DNA of 48,057 nucleotides from an uncultured Clostridia bacterium (GCA_934129785.1 CAKOWW010000013.1:1-48057), one strand, 5' to 3'. Positions 34,315 through 44,543 are shown, counted from the first letter of the stretch. Numbers and translations: made by a program. The notes: generated from the letters alone by a model not told the origin.

Positions 34315-35373
34315 ATGAGATTTGTAACAGATGAAGAATCAAAAATAAAATATAAAGAATTTTTAGAAAACCACGAGAGATGTAATTTTCAACAATCACT
34401 AGAATGGGCAGAAATAAAAAAGCCAAACTGGAAACCAGAAGTAATACTAGCAGAAGATGAAGAAGGAAACATAACAGGCTCACTATGTGTATGGATTAGA
34501 AAAATGCCAATATTCGGAAACATTATGTACTCATCAAGAGGGCCAGTATGTGACATACATAATATATCTGTAATGAAGCAATTAACAGATGGAGCAAAAG
34601 AACTAGCAAAAAAATACAAAGCAATAGTATTAAGAATAGAACCAGACATACTAAGCTCAGATCAAACATTTAGAGATGTTGTAACAAACCTAGGATACAA
34701 AATAAAAGATGATGCAAAAGATTTTAAAGACGAAATACAACCAAGATATGTATTTAGACTAGACATAAAAGACAAAACAGAAGAAGAAATAATGGCAGGA
34801 TTTAAGCAAAAATGGAGATATAATATACGTTTAGCTGGAAGAAAAGGTGTTGAGGTAAGAGAAGGAACAAGAGAAGACTTAAAAGACTTCCACAAAATAA
34901 TGATAGAAACAGGAAAAAGAGATGGATTTATAACAAGACCATTAGAATACTTTGAAAAAATGTATGATGAAATGGCACCAAACCATATGAAACTACTTAT
35001 GGCATATTACGAGGGAGAACCAATCTCAGGAGTAATACCAATATTTTATGGGAACAAAACATGGTATTTATATGGAGCAAGTAGCAACAAACATAGAAAC
35101 TTAATGCCAAACTATCTATTACAATGGGAAATGATAAAAATGGCAATAGCAAGACATGATGATGTATATGACTTTAGAGGAGTATCAGGAGTAGTTGATG
35201 AAACACATCCACAATACGGATTATACAGATTTAAACAAGGATTTGGAGCAACATTTACAGAATTTATAGGGGAAATATATATACCATATAAACCATTAAC
35301 ATACAAAATGTATCGTTTTTCAGAAAAAGCATTTAGAACATTAAGACAAATAAAAAGAAAACTAGCAAAATAA
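34315..35373 (+). CDS. FemX/FemAB-family peptidoglycan bridge aminoacyltransferase
   Basis: 352 residues. Fem transferases add amino acids from aminoacyl-tRNA to lipid II or the stem peptide. Two GNAT-like halves are visible: FQQSLEWAEIKKPNWKPEV and MYSSRGPVCDI in the first, WRYNIRLAGRKGVEVREGT, GVIPIFYGNKTWYLYGASSN and the characteristic YDFRGVSG ... YGLYRFKQGFG in the second. No membrane segment. ATG 34315 follows TAGGAGGAC. It leads into alr, another wall gene. The amino acid used cannot be told from sequence. Confidence 0.9.
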   Translation: MRFVTDEESKIKYKEFLENHERCNFQQSLEWAEIKKPNWKPEVILAEDEEGNITGSLCVWIRKMPIFGNIMYSSRGPVCDIHNISVMKQLTDGAKELAKKYKAIVLRIEPDILSSDQTFRDVVTNLGYKIKDDAKDFKDEIQPRYVFRLDIKDKTEEEIMAGFKQKWRYNIRLAGRKGVEVREGTREDLKDFHKIMIETGKRDGFITRPLEYFEKMYDEMAPNHMKLLMAYYEGEPISGVIPIFYGNKTWYLYGASSNKHRNLMPNYLLQWEMIKMAIARHDDVYDFRGVSGVVDETHPQYGLYRFKQGFGATFTEFIGEIYIPYKPLTYKMYRFSEKAFRTLRQIKRKLAK

Positions 35374-35386
35374 GGGAGAACCTAAA

Positions 35387-36505
35387 ATGAGTACATTAGT
35401 AATAAAAAAAGAAGACTTAAGACACAATATAGATAAAATAAAAGAGTACACTAAAAAAAGTGGAAAAGATGATAAAGGTAACAATGTAAAAATAATTGCA
35501 GTAGTAAAAGGTAATGCCTATGGATTAGGAATTATAGAATACACAAAATTTTTAATAGATAATGGAATAGATTTTTTTGCTGTATCAACTTTAGAAGAAG
35601 CAATAAAACTAAGAAAAGCAGGAATTAAGGAAGAAATACTTATGTTATCTTCAACAGCTATTGAGGAAGACCTAAGAACATTAGTAAAAAACAATATAAT
35701 AATAACAATAGGGTCAAAAGAAGACATAGAAGTGGCAGAAAAAATAGCTAAAGAAGAAAATAAGCAAGTAAGAGCACATTTAAAAATAGATACAGGATTT
35801 GGAAGATATGGTTTTGTGTACAGCAATAGAGATGAAATAGTAGAAACACTAAAACAAATAAAAAACATAAAAATAGAAGGAACATTTACACATTTTTCAC
35901 TTAGCTTTTATGATGAAAAATATACAAAATTACAATTTGAAAGATTTATAAATGTAATAGAAGTGCTAAAAATGAATCAAATAGAAACAGGGATATTACA
36001 TGTATGTAATTCATCAGCATTTGTAAAATATCCTAATATGCACTTAAATGCAGTAAGAGTTGGTTCAGCATTTTTAGGAAGACTATCATTTGCAAACAAT
36101 ATGGGATTAAAAAAAATAGCACATTTAGAATCAAAAGTTGCAGAAATAAAAGAACTTCCAGAAAAGTTTAACATAGGATATTCAAATACATATGAAACAA
36201 AAGGAAAAACAAAAGTTGCAATAGTACCATGTGGATATATGGAAGGTGTAAACATTACAAATGGTAGAGATATGTTTAGAAAAGTAGACAAGCTAAGATA
36301 TATAGTAAGAGATATAAAAGACTTTTTCAAAAAACAAGCATTATATGCAAAAATAAATGAACAAAATTGCAAAATCCTAGGAAGAGTTGGAACATATCAT
36401 GTAACATGTGATATTACAAATAAAGACATAAAAATAGGAGATAAAGTAATATTTAATATAAATCCAAAATTTGTTGACTCTAGTGTAAGAAGGGAGTACA
36501 GATAA
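35387..36505 (+). CDS. alr: Alanine racemase
   Basis: 372 residues. PLP-dependent conversion of L- to D-alanine for peptidoglycan. The PLP lysine is Lys41 in IIAVVKGNAYGLG (most families have KANAYGHG); HLKIDTGFGRYGF and THFSLSF follow; HVCNSSAF and AVRVGSAFLG lie in the barrel. In the C-terminal domain the catalytic-tyrosine loop reads PCGYMEGV. The last base overlaps the next start (TAATG). Function as alanine racemase is likely; another amino-acid racemase is possible given the altered loops. Confidence 0.85.
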   Translation: MSTLVIKKEDLRHNIDKIKEYTKKSGKDDKGNNVKIIAVVKGNAYGLGIIEYTKFLIDNGIDFFAVSTLEEAIKLRKAGIKEEILMLSSTAIEEDLRTLVKNNIIITIGSKEDIEVAEKIAKEENKQVRAHLKIDTGFGRYGFVYSNRDEIVETLKQIKNIKIEGTFTHFSLSFYDEKYTKLQFERFINVIEVLKMNQIETGILHVCNSSAFVKYPNMHLNAVRVGSAFLGRLSFANNMGLKKIAHLESKVAEIKELPEKFNIGYSNTYETKGKTKVAIVPCGYMEGVNITNGRDMFRKVDKLRYIVRDIKDFFKKQALYAKINEQNCKILGRVGTYHVTCDITNKDIKIGDKVIFNINPKFVDSSVRREYR

Positions 36506-37602
36506 TGAAAGAAGAAAACAATAGTGAAGATATAAAAATAGATATCGAAAATAAAAAAGAAGAAACAAAAAAAATAAGCTTTTGGAAAAGCCTTTGGTAT
36601 TCAATTACAAAAATAGAAAACTATCCTGAAATGGCAGCAACAGGATTAGGAAGAGCAATGAGCTATATGTCTAAAGTTGTGGCAATACTTGCAATTGTAC
36701 TTTCTTTAGGAATGGTGTATAAAACAACAACAGTAGTAAAAAATGGCATGGACTATTTACAAAACAAATTCCCTGAATTTACTTATCAAGATGGTAAATT
36801 AGATGTACAAACTACAGAAAAAATAGAAATATCATCAGAAGATTCTATAGCAGGAAAAGTAATAATAGACACTAAAACTGAAAATGAACAAGAAATAAAT
36901 AACTACTTAAATGAAATTACAAAACAAGGCGAAGGAATAATAATTTTAAAAGATAAAGTAATGATAAAAACATCAAACATATCAGGAACAATATCATATA
37001 ACTATAAAGATAGTTTAGAAACTATGGGAATAACAAACTTTACAAAACAAGATATAATAAATTATGCAAACAGTAGCCAAATAATTTCATTGTATGTAAG
37101 TTTAGGAATAACAATATTTATATATGCATTTATAATGTATTTAATAACAACAATATCAAATACAATACTTTTAAGTATTTTTGGATATATAACAACATGG
37201 TTGGCAAGAATAAAAATGAGATATGTTGCAATATTTAATATGTCAGTATATGCATTAACATTATCAACAATACTAAATATGTTATATATAGCTGTAAATA
37301 TCTTTGTTCCATTTACAATGGAATATTTCCAAGTAATGTATGTTGCAGTAGCAGTAATATACTTAGTAGCAGCAATATTAATACTAAAAACAGAATTTAT
37401 AAAAAAACAATTTGAACTAATGAAGATTGCAGAAGCGGAAAAAATTATAAAAAAAGAACTACAAGAGAAAGAAAGAGAAGAGAAAGAACAACAAGAAAAA
37501 GAAGACAGAAAGAAAAAAGACAAAGAAGAAGAAAAAAAGAAAAAAGAAAATAAAAAGGAAGAAAAGGGAAATAACGAACCTGAAGGAGAAGGATGTGCTT
37601 AA
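36505..37602 (+). CDS. DUF1189-family membrane protein
   Basis: 365 residues. KISFWKSLWYSITKIENYPEMA at about 24-45 is the DUF1189 opening. Helix at about 53-75, an extracytoplasmic region (about 76-195), then three to four helices (about 195-300), and a highly charged Lys/Glu tail (about 310-365). Role not established; members lie near wall and division genes. The TAATG junction with alr indicates coupled translation, and ftsH follows after 15 bp. Confidence 0.72.
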   Translation: MKEENNSEDIKIDIENKKEETKKISFWKSLWYSITKIENYPEMAATGLGRAMSYMSKVVAILAIVLSLGMVYKTTTVVKNGMDYLQNKFPEFTYQDGKLDVQTTEKIEISSEDSIAGKVIIDTKTENEQEINNYLNEITKQGEGIIILKDKVMIKTSNISGTISYNYKDSLETMGITNFTKQDIINYANSSQIISLYVSLGITIFIYAFIMYLITTISNTILLSIFGYITTWLARIKMRYVAIFNMSVYALTLSTILNMLYIAVNIFVPFTMEYFQVMYVAVAVIYLVAAILILKTEFIKKQFELMKIAEAEKIIKKELQEKEREEKEQQEKEDRKKKDKEEEKKKKENKKEEKGNNEPEGEGCA

Positions 37603-37617
37603 AATAGAGGAGGAGCA

Positions 37618-39423
37618 ATGAATAAGAAAGATAACAATAAAAATAACGAAAAAAAAGATAAAAAACTTTTAATAGTAATAGCCATATTAATTGTGGTATT
37701 TATTGGACTTATATGGGCAACATTTTATTTAAATAGCAATAAACAAGAAAAAGATGAAAAAACATTAGCATATACAGAGTTAATAAAAGAACTATCATAT
37801 GGAAACATTGAAAAAGTAGAAATGAGAACAGGAAGTACAACAATAAAAGTAAAACAAAAAAATGTTGAAGAAGAAAAAACAGCAATAGTTCCAAATGTAG
37901 AAAGTTTCATTGGATTAGTGCAAACTAAAGTAGCAGAAGGAAATGAAATAGAATTAATACAAAAACCAAGAAGCATAATGGCACAAATACCAAGTATAAT
38001 AATAAGCTTTTTACCTACAGCAATAATGCTTGCATTATTTATTATGATATTTAAAATGCAAGGACTAGGCGAAAAAGGAAAAGTATATGATGATACTGAA
38101 AGAAAAACTAAAATAAAATTTGATGATGTAGCCGGTTTAGACGAAGAAAAGGCGGAAATGAAAGAAATAGTAGAATTTCTAAAAAAACCTGAAAAATTCA
38201 CAAGAATGGGAGCAAGAATACCAAAAGGAGTTTTACTATATGGGAAACCAGGAACAGGAAAAACTCTTATAGCAAAAGCAATAGCTGGGGAAGCAGATGT
38301 GCCATTTATATCAATGAGTGGATCAGAATTTATTGAAATGTTTGCAGGACTTGGAGCATCAAGAGTAAGAAAACTATTTGAAAAAGCAAGAAAATTGGCA
38401 CCATGTATAGTGTTTATAGATGAAATAGATGCAATAGGCTCAAGAAGAACATCAAACAGTGGAGCTGAATCTGAAAATAACCAAACACTAAACCAATTAT
38501 TAGTTGAAATGGATGGATTTAGTTCAGAAGAAACAATAATTGTATTAGCTGCCACAAACAGACCAGAAATGCTAGATAAAGCATTATTAAGACCAGGAAG
38601 ATTTGATAGACAAATTACAATACCAGTTCCAGATTTAAAAGGAAGACTAGAAATATTAAAAATACATGCTAAAGACAAAAAACTAGCAGATAGTGTAAAC
38701 TTAGCAAGTATAGCAGAAGATACAGCTGGATTTACTGGGGCAGAACTAGAAAACATATTAAATGAATCAGCTATAATAGCAACTAAAAATAAACATGAAG
38801 ACATTGAAAATAGTGATGTTGAAGAAGCTGTGAAAAAAGTAACAGTTGGATTAGAAAAAAGAGAAAGAGTATATTCAGCAAAAGACAAAAAATTAACAGC
38901 TTACCATGAAGCTGGACATGCAGTAGTTAGTAGATACTTACCAACACAATCAAATGTAAAAGAAATATCAATAGTTCCAAGAGGTGTTGCTGGCGGATAC
39001 ACAATGTATAAATCAGATGAAGACAAATACTATATTTCAAAAACTGAAATGGAAGAAAAGCTAATTGCATTATTAGGCGGTAGAGCAGCAGAACGACTAG
39101 TTTTAAATGATATATCAACAGGTGCAAGTAATGATATAGAAGTAGCAACAAAAATTGCAAGAGATATGGTAACAAAGTACGGAATGAGTGATAAGCTAGG
39201 CCCAATAGACTTCCAAGGAAAAGAACCATATGAAATTCAAATGTTTGGAGAAAATATTGGTGACAAAATAGGAGAAGAAGTAAAAACTTTAATAGATATT
39301 GCTTATAATAGAGCAATAAGTTTATTACAAGAGCATAGAGATAAATTAGACCTAATTGCAACAGCATTATTAGAAAAAGAAAAAATAAACGAAACAGATT
39401 TTGGTAAATTCTTTGAAAATTAA
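37618..39423 (+). CDS. ftsH: FtsH, membrane AAA+ zinc metalloprotease
   Basis: 601 residues. Degrades membrane and regulatory proteins. Two helices (about 17-38 and 122-142) flank an extracytoplasmic domain. AAA module: Walker A YGKPGTGKT (about 208-215), Walker B CIVFIDEIDAIG, second region of homology AATNRPEMLDKALLRPGRFD. The zinc site HEAGH is at about 430-434. C-terminus ends soon after the protease domain, shorter than the tails of many Firmicutes FtsH. GGAGGAGC precedes ATG 37618. Confidence 0.96.
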   Translation: MNKKDNNKNNEKKDKKLLIVIAILIVVFIGLIWATFYLNSNKQEKDEKTLAYTELIKELSYGNIEKVEMRTGSTTIKVKQKNVEEEKTAIVPNVESFIGLVQTKVAEGNEIELIQKPRSIMAQIPSIIISFLPTAIMLALFIMIFKMQGLGEKGKVYDDTERKTKIKFDDVAGLDEEKAEMKEIVEFLKKPEKFTRMGARIPKGVLLYGKPGTGKTLIAKAIAGEADVPFISMSGSEFIEMFAGLGASRVRKLFEKARKLAPCIVFIDEIDAIGSRRTSNSGAESENNQTLNQLLVEMDGFSSEETIIVLAATNRPEMLDKALLRPGRFDRQITIPVPDLKGRLEILKIHAKDKKLADSVNLASIAEDTAGFTGAELENILNESAIIATKNKHEDIENSDVEEAVKKVTVGLEKRERVYSAKDKKLTAYHEAGHAVVSRYLPTQSNVKEISIVPRGVAGGYTMYKSDEDKYYISKTEMEEKLIALLGGRAAERLVLNDISTGASNDIEVATKIARDMVTKYGMSDKLGPIDFQGKEPYEIQMFGENIGDKIGEEVKTLIDIAYNRAISLLQEHRDKLDLIATALLEKEKINETDFGKFFEN

Positions 39424-39435
39424 CAAAAATAACAT

Positions 39436-39482
39436 AAGATGTGTCACCTAAGGCAATGACCGGTATGGCACATCTTTTTATT
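39436..39482 (+). terminator. Terminator of ftsH
   Basis: AAGATGTG (39436-39443) pairs with CACATCTT (39469-39476), followed by TTTA. Confidence 0.7.
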
Positions 39483-39499
39483 AAAAAGAAGGTGTAAAT

Positions 39500-40345
39500 A
39501 TGACAATAAAAGAAACATTAAGAAAAGGTATTATAGAACTAAAAATTAATAATATTCAAGAACCAAGTTTAAAGGCAAGACTACTATTACAATACATACT
39601 AAATAAACCAAGACAATATTTAATTATATATGACAATAAACAATTAACTTTAAGACAAGAAGTTAACTTTTTTAAAGGAATAAAAAAATTAGTAAAAGGA
39701 ATACCTTTACAACATATTACACATTCTCAAGAATTTATGAAAATGACATTCTATGTAAATGAAGATGTATTAATACCAAGGCCAGATACAGAAATACTAG
39801 TAGAAGAAGTAATAAAAATAGCAAAAAGAATTAATGCAAAAAAAATATTAGATTTATGTACAGGAAGTGGAGCAATAGCTGTTTCTCTTGCAAAATATAT
39901 AGAAAACAGCCAAATAACTGCAGTAGATATAAGTGATAAAGCAATTAGTGTAGCAAAACTAAATGCTAAAAACAATAATGTGGAAAACCAAATAACATTT
40001 GTAGAATCAGACTTATTTAAGCAATTACCAAAGGAAAAATATGACATAATAGTGTCAAATCCACCATACATAAAAAAAGAAATAATAAAATCATTAGATA
40101 AAGAAGTTCAAAATGAGCCTAAAATAGCCTTAGACGGGGGTTATGATGGATTAGATTTTTATAGAAAAATAATTAATAATGCAGATGAATTTCTAAAATT
40201 TACAGGTTATGTATGTCTAGAAATAGGCTATGACCAAAAAGATGATGTATTAGAACTGTTTGAAAGTAAAGGAAAATATGTAGATGCAATGTGTAAAAAA
40301 GATCTATTTGATAATGATAGAGTTGTTATTGCAAGACTAAACTAA
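39500..40345 (+). CDS. prmC: PrmC, release-factor glutamine methyltransferase
   Basis: 281 residues. Methylates the GGQ glutamine of release factors RF1 and RF2. SAM site ILDLCTGSGAIAVSLAKY, acidic residue in ITAVDISDKAI, catalytic NPPY in DIIVSNPPYIKKEI, and a helical N-terminal domain (1-85) with PLQHITHSQEF. It is relevant to termination efficiency, which competes with frameshifting at CGG-stop contexts. GAAGGTGT precedes ATG 39500. Confidence 0.94.
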   Translation: MTIKETLRKGIIELKINNIQEPSLKARLLLQYILNKPRQYLIIYDNKQLTLRQEVNFFKGIKKLVKGIPLQHITHSQEFMKMTFYVNEDVLIPRPDTEILVEEVIKIAKRINAKKILDLCTGSGAIAVSLAKYIENSQITAVDISDKAISVAKLNAKNNNVENQITFVESDLFKQLPKEKYDIIVSNPPYIKKEIIKSLDKEVQNEPKIALDGGYDGLDFYRKIINNADEFLKFTGYVCLEIGYDQKDDVLELFESKGKYVDAMCKKDLFDNDRVVIARLN

Positions 40346-40367
40346 ATTTTATTGGAAGGAGTAAAAA

Positions 40368-41243
40368 ATGTCTTTCTCGTCAGAAATAAAGCAAGAACTA
40401 AATAAAAATAGTAATTTATCAAACAAAGAATATGTTAAATATGAATTAATTGGGTATTTAATTTCAGGAAATATAGACATAGAAAAAAATAAATTAAAAT
40501 TTTCAACAGAAAGTGATTATAACATAAATAGATTTTCAAAATTATTATCCAATCTACAAATTGACCATAAAATAGATGTAACAGGTAAAATATTTACAGT
40601 AACAATAAACATGAAAAATCTTGAAAAAGTAATAAGTTATAAAGAAAAACAAGTAGAATTTAAAGAAATATTGTCAGAAGTTAAAAATGAAGAATATCTA
40701 AAAGCTATTATAAAAGGAACATTTATGGGATCTGGTTCAGTAAATAATCCAGAAAACAAATATCATTTGGAAATTGTATTTGCAAATAAAGAAACTTTAG
40801 AAGAAATTTGCAATTTGCTTGAAACGCTAGGTGTTAAGAACAAAAAAATGATAACAGAAAACAAATACTCTTTATACATAAAAGAAGGAGAAGAAATATC
40901 AAAATTTTTAGCATTACTGGGAGCTAATAAAGCAGTTATGAAGTTTGAAGATATACGAATTCAAAAAGAAATGAGAGGCAAAGTAAACAGACTTGTAAAT
41001 TGTGAAACAGCAAATTTAAACAAGACTATAAATGCTTCAATAGAACAAATTTCTGCAATTGAAAAACTAAAACAAAATGGTAAATTTAATAAATTAGATG
41101 ATAATTTAAAAGAAATAGCAAAATTAAGAATAGAAAATCCCAATATGGCATTAGGAGAATTAGGAAAACTGCTAAAAAAGCCAGTAGGAAAATCAGGAGT
41201 AAATTACAGACTAAAAAAAATAATGGAGATAGCAAATGAATAA
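40368..41243 (+). CDS. whiA: WhiA, DNA-binding cell-division/sporulation regulator
   Basis: 291 residues. MSFSSEIKQELNK is the family start. A degenerate LAGLIDADG-homing-endonuclease-like fold (about 20-185) contains IKGTFMGSGSVNNPENKYHLE; the C-terminal helix-turn-helix (about 215-290) contains AKLRIENPNMALGELGKLL and VGKSGVNYRLKKI. WhiA affects cell division and chromosome segregation in Firmicutes. It overlaps hemW by 8 bp. Confidence 0.93.
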   Translation: MSFSSEIKQELNKNSNLSNKEYVKYELIGYLISGNIDIEKNKLKFSTESDYNINRFSKLLSNLQIDHKIDVTGKIFTVTINMKNLEKVISYKEKQVEFKEILSEVKNEEYLKAIIKGTFMGSGSVNNPENKYHLEIVFANKETLEEICNLLETLGVKNKKMITENKYSLYIKEGEEISKFLALLGANKAVMKFEDIRIQKEMRGKVNRLVNCETANLNKTINASIEQISAIEKLKQNGKFNKLDDNLKEIAKLRIENPNMALGELGKLLKKPVGKSGVNYRLKKIMEIANE

Positions 41244-42396
41244 AAAACAAGAACTAGGAATTTATATACACATACCATTTTGTGCTAAAAAATGCTACTA
41301 TTGTGATTTTGTATCATATCCAAATATGAAGGAAAAGCAAAAAGAATATGTAGAAGCACTAAAAAAAGAAATAAAATCATATGACTTGCAAAACTACAAT
41401 ATAACAACAATATACATAGGTGGAGGAACACCTTCATATATAGAAAGTAAATATATTGTAGATGTTTTAGAATATATAAAAAGTAAGTTAAATGCAAATG
41501 AAACAAAATTTGAAAATATGGAAATAACTATAGAAGTAAATCCAGGAACAGTCACAAAAGAAAAATTGTTAGATTATAAAAAAGTTGGAATAAATCGTTT
41601 AAGCATAGGCTTACAATCAACTAATGATAGATTATTAAAACAAATAGGAAGAATACATAAATACCAAGATTTTTTACAAACATATAATTTAGCAAGAAAT
41701 GTTGGATTTACAAACATAAATATAGACTTAATGTTGGGACTTCCTAATCAATCAATAAAAGATTTAAAAGAAAGCATAGAAAAAGTGATAAGCTTACAGC
41801 CAGAACACATAAGCATATATTCTTTGATTGTAGAAGAAGGAACAAAACTGCATAAACAAATAGAAACTGGAGAATTACAACTTCCTGAAGAAGAGCTTGA
41901 AAGAAAAATGTATTGGTATATTAAATCTAAGCTAGAATTAGCAGGATACAAGCACTATGAGATTTCAAATTATGCTAAACCAAAAAGAGAATCGAAACAT
42001 AATTCAAATTGTTGGGAGCAAAAACAATATATAGGTATTGGAGCTTCTGCACATTCATATTTGGATAATATTCGCTATTGTAATGTGTCTAATTTAAAAG
42101 AATATATAAGTAATATGGAAAATGTAGAAGCAGATTTTGAAGAAAAATATATTGTAAATGAAAGACAGAATCTGGAAGATAGAAAAAATGAATTTATGCT
42201 TCTTGGCTTAAGAAAAATTGATGGTGTTAGTATAGCAATGTTTAAGGAAAAATATGTGGAAAATCCTATTTTTAGGTATAGGGATTCATTGGAAAAATTG
42301 GTTAATGAGGGACTTGTTTTAATTGATGGAGATATGATTAAATTAACTAATAAAGGATTAGATTTGGCTAATATTGTTTGGGAAGAGTTTATTTAA
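41236..42396 (+). CDS. hemW: HemW-type radical SAM protein (haem chaperone)
   Basis: 386 residues. Radical SAM cluster C16-x3-C20-x2-C23 (PFCAKKCYYCDF); the extra Phe-Cys of true coproporphyrinogen dehydrogenase HemN is absent, favouring HemW. IYIGGGTPSY, EVNPGTVTKEK, INRLSIGLQS, LMLGLPNQS and YEISNYAKP follow, with a winged-helix C-terminus. It is thought to deliver haem. ATG 41236 lies inside whiA. Confidence 0.9.
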   Translation: MNKKQELGIYIHIPFCAKKCYYCDFVSYPNMKEKQKEYVEALKKEIKSYDLQNYNITTIYIGGGTPSYIESKYIVDVLEYIKSKLNANETKFENMEITIEVNPGTVTKEKLLDYKKVGINRLSIGLQSTNDRLLKQIGRIHKYQDFLQTYNLARNVGFTNINIDLMLGLPNQSIKDLKESIEKVISLQPEHISIYSLIVEEGTKLHKQIETGELQLPEEELERKMYWYIKSKLELAGYKHYEISNYAKPKRESKHNSNCWEQKQYIGIGASAHSYLDNIRYCNVSNLKEYISNMENVEADFEEKYIVNERQNLEDRKNEFMLLGLRKIDGVSIAMFKEKYVENPIFRYRDSLEKLVNEGLVLIDGDMIKLTNKGLDLANIVWEEFI

Positions 42397-42661
42397 CTTT
42401 TAGGTTATTTGAAATTTTTACATATAATCTTTGAATTAAATTACGAATGTGCATGAAAAAAATTTAGAAATTATTATGAAATTTTATGGAAAGAGTTCAC
42501 TTTAGTGGAAGGGTGCCATAAAATAAAATTAGAATTTCTTAATTTTTGTAATAAACCGAGTAATGAAATGAAAAGATTATATGTAAAAATTTCTTTTGAA
42601 TATATAAAATAAATGAAAAATAAAAAGGAAAATTAAAAAATAAAATTCAATTCATAAAAAG
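42397..42661. other. 265-bp intergenic stretch with no recognised gene
   Basis: AT-rich sequence between hemW and the recN promoter. I see no convincing terminator, ORF or RNA; TTCACTTTAGTGGAAGG (about 42496-42512) is a short imperfect hairpin. Confidence 0.5.
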
Positions 42662-42728
42662 AAAAAATGTTCGCAAAAAGTATTGACATTTTAAAAAAAT
42701 GAAGATACAATAAAAGCGAACATTTTTT
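42662..42728. promoter_or_regulatory. recN promoter enclosed by a 13-bp inverted repeat
   Basis: AAAAAATGTTCGC (42662-42674) and its exact reverse complement GCGAACATTTTTT (42716-42728). Between them lies TTGACA (42683-42688), 17-bp spacer, TACAAT (42706-42711); the right arm covers the predicted start of transcription. GTTCG/CGAAC half-sites recall the LexA box of Firmicutes, but order and spacing differ from GAAC-N4-GTTC. Confidence 0.7.
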
Positions 42729-42756
42729 TAGTACAAATTTGAATGGAGGAATAAAA

Positions 42757-44385
42757 ATGATAGGAACTCTACATATAAAAAATATAGGAATAATTGAAGA
42801 TTTAAGCATAGACTTAAACAATGGATTAAATGTATTAACAGGAGAAACAGGAGCTGGAAAAACATTAATAATAGATTCACTTCAAATAATTTCAGGAGGA
42901 AGATTTTCAAAAGAAATGATAAGAAAAGGAGAAACAAACTCTTTTGTAGAGTTATGCATGTATGAACCAGACAATGAAAATTCAATAGATGGAAACATCA
43001 TAATTTCAAGAGAAATAAATCTAAAAGGAAAAAACATGTGTCGAATAAATGGAAGAATGGTAACAGTGGCAGAACTAAAAGAATTTATGTCAAAATTTAT
43101 CGAAATACATGGGCAAAACGACAATCAAAACCTATTAGATGAAAAACTACATCTAGAATATTTAGATGGATATATAGGTGAAAAAATAAGAAAAGAAAAA
43201 GAAATATACGAAAAACATTATTATAAATATAATCAAATAAAAAGAGAACTAAAAGAAAACTATGGAGATGAAAAAGAAAAACAAAGAAAATTAGACTTAC
43301 TAAAATATCAACTAAAAGAAATAGAAGAAGCCAACCTAAAACCTAATGAAGACGAAGAACTAGAAGAAAAAAGAAAAATAGTAGTAAATAGTGAAAAAAT
43401 TTCAGAAAATTTAAAAGAAGCAGATAGTTTAATTTCAGAAAACGGAATAGACAGTATAAGTATGGCAATAAGAGCATTAGAAAAAATAGAAACAATAGAT
43501 GAAAAATATGAAAAAGTATCAACAAACCTAAAAAACATATATTATGAACTACAAGAACTATCAAGAGATATAAGTGGATATAGTCAAGATATATTTTTTG
43601 ATGAAGAAGAAAGCAATTACATAGAAGAAAGACTAGATTTAATACACTCACTAAAAAGAAAATATGGAAACACTATACAAGAAATATCAAACTATAAAGA
43701 AGAAATTGCTCAAGAAATAGAACATATAGAAAATCTAGAAGAATATAACAATAAATTAAAACAAGAACAAAAAGAAACAGAAAACAAAATGGATTTAATT
43801 GCAAAAACAATACATCTATTAAGAAAAGAAAAAGCAGAAAAACTAAGTAATGAAATAAACAAAGAATTAGAAGATTTAGAAATGAAAAATGCAAAAATTA
43901 ATATACATGTAGAAAGTTGCAAAGAATACTTAAAAACTGGAAAAGACATTGTAGTATTTTATATATCAACAAATATAGGAGAAAATGAAAAAGAGCTATC
44001 TAAAATAGCATCAGGTGGAGAAATGTCAAGAACAATGCTTGCAATAAAAAAAGTATTAGCAGACTCAGATAAAACAGAAGTATTAGTATTTGATGAAATA
44101 GATACAGGAATTAGTGGAAAAGCTGCAAATGCAGTTGCAAACAAATTAAAAGCAATATCAGAAAAACACCAAGTAATGTGTATATCACATTTACCTAATA
44201 TAGCAGCAAAAGCAGATTACAATTATTTTATAAGCAAAGATGTAAATGATGAAAGAACAAAAACAAAAATAAAACTATTACAAGAAGATGAAGTAATAAA
44301 AGAAATTGCTAGAATATCATCAGGAGAAATAAACGAAATAAGCTTAAAATATGCAAAAGAATTAAGAAACAAAAAAGTATCTTAA
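42757..44385 (+). CDS. recN: RecN, DNA double-strand-break repair ATPase
   Basis: 542 residues from ATG 42757 (GGAGGAAT upstream; an ORF from 42739 includes the site). SMC-like: Walker A GETGAGKT at 29-36, long coiled-coil arms (about 150-380), then signature ASGGEMSRTMLAIK, Walker B VLVFDEIDTGISGKAA, and MCISHLPNIAAKAD. It acts early in recombination repair. The inverted repeat at its promoter suggests damage-responsive control. Confidence 0.95.
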   Translation: MIGTLHIKNIGIIEDLSIDLNNGLNVLTGETGAGKTLIIDSLQIISGGRFSKEMIRKGETNSFVELCMYEPDNENSIDGNIIISREINLKGKNMCRINGRMVTVAELKEFMSKFIEIHGQNDNQNLLDEKLHLEYLDGYIGEKIRKEKEIYEKHYYKYNQIKRELKENYGDEKEKQRKLDLLKYQLKEIEEANLKPNEDEELEEKRKIVVNSEKISENLKEADSLISENGIDSISMAIRALEKIETIDEKYEKVSTNLKNIYYELQELSRDISGYSQDIFFDEEESNYIEERLDLIHSLKRKYGNTIQEISNYKEEIAQEIEHIENLEEYNNKLKQEQKETENKMDLIAKTIHLLRKEKAEKLSNEINKELEDLEMKNAKINIHVESCKEYLKTGKDIVVFYISTNIGENEKELSKIASGGEMSRTMLAIKKVLADSDKTEVLVFDEIDTGISGKAANAVANKLKAISEKHQVMCISHLPNIAAKADYNYFISKDVNDERTKTKIKLLQEDEVIKEIARISSGEINEISLKYAKELRNKKVS

Positions 44386-44420
44386 GCATGAAAAAATTAA
44401 GAAACCAAAAAATATCTTAA
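44356..44420 (+). repeat. Short tandem duplication over the recN stop codon
   Basis: AATTAAGAAACAAAAAAG plus TATCTTAA at the recN end recurs about 35 bp later as AATTAAGAAACCAAAAAA plus TATCTTAA, with two mismatches over 26 bp. No function apparent. Confidence 0.6.
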
Positions 44421-44543
44421 AATATAAATATAGAGATAAATAAAAGTATAATATTGGAAAAAATGCACATACTAAAATCAGCTAAATTTAATTATAGATA
44501 TGTTATTAAAAAATGCTAAATATAAAAGAAAGAAGTGATTTTA

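Noticed and set aside
37725..38888. Long antisense open frame opposite ftsH
   Set aside because: Its composition is that of a shadow of the AT-rich coding strand; no ribosome binding site or family resemblance.
42662..42728. Classical LexA/DinR box upstream of recN
   Set aside because: The half-sites are in the wrong order and 41 bp apart; there is no GAAC-N4-GTTC site.
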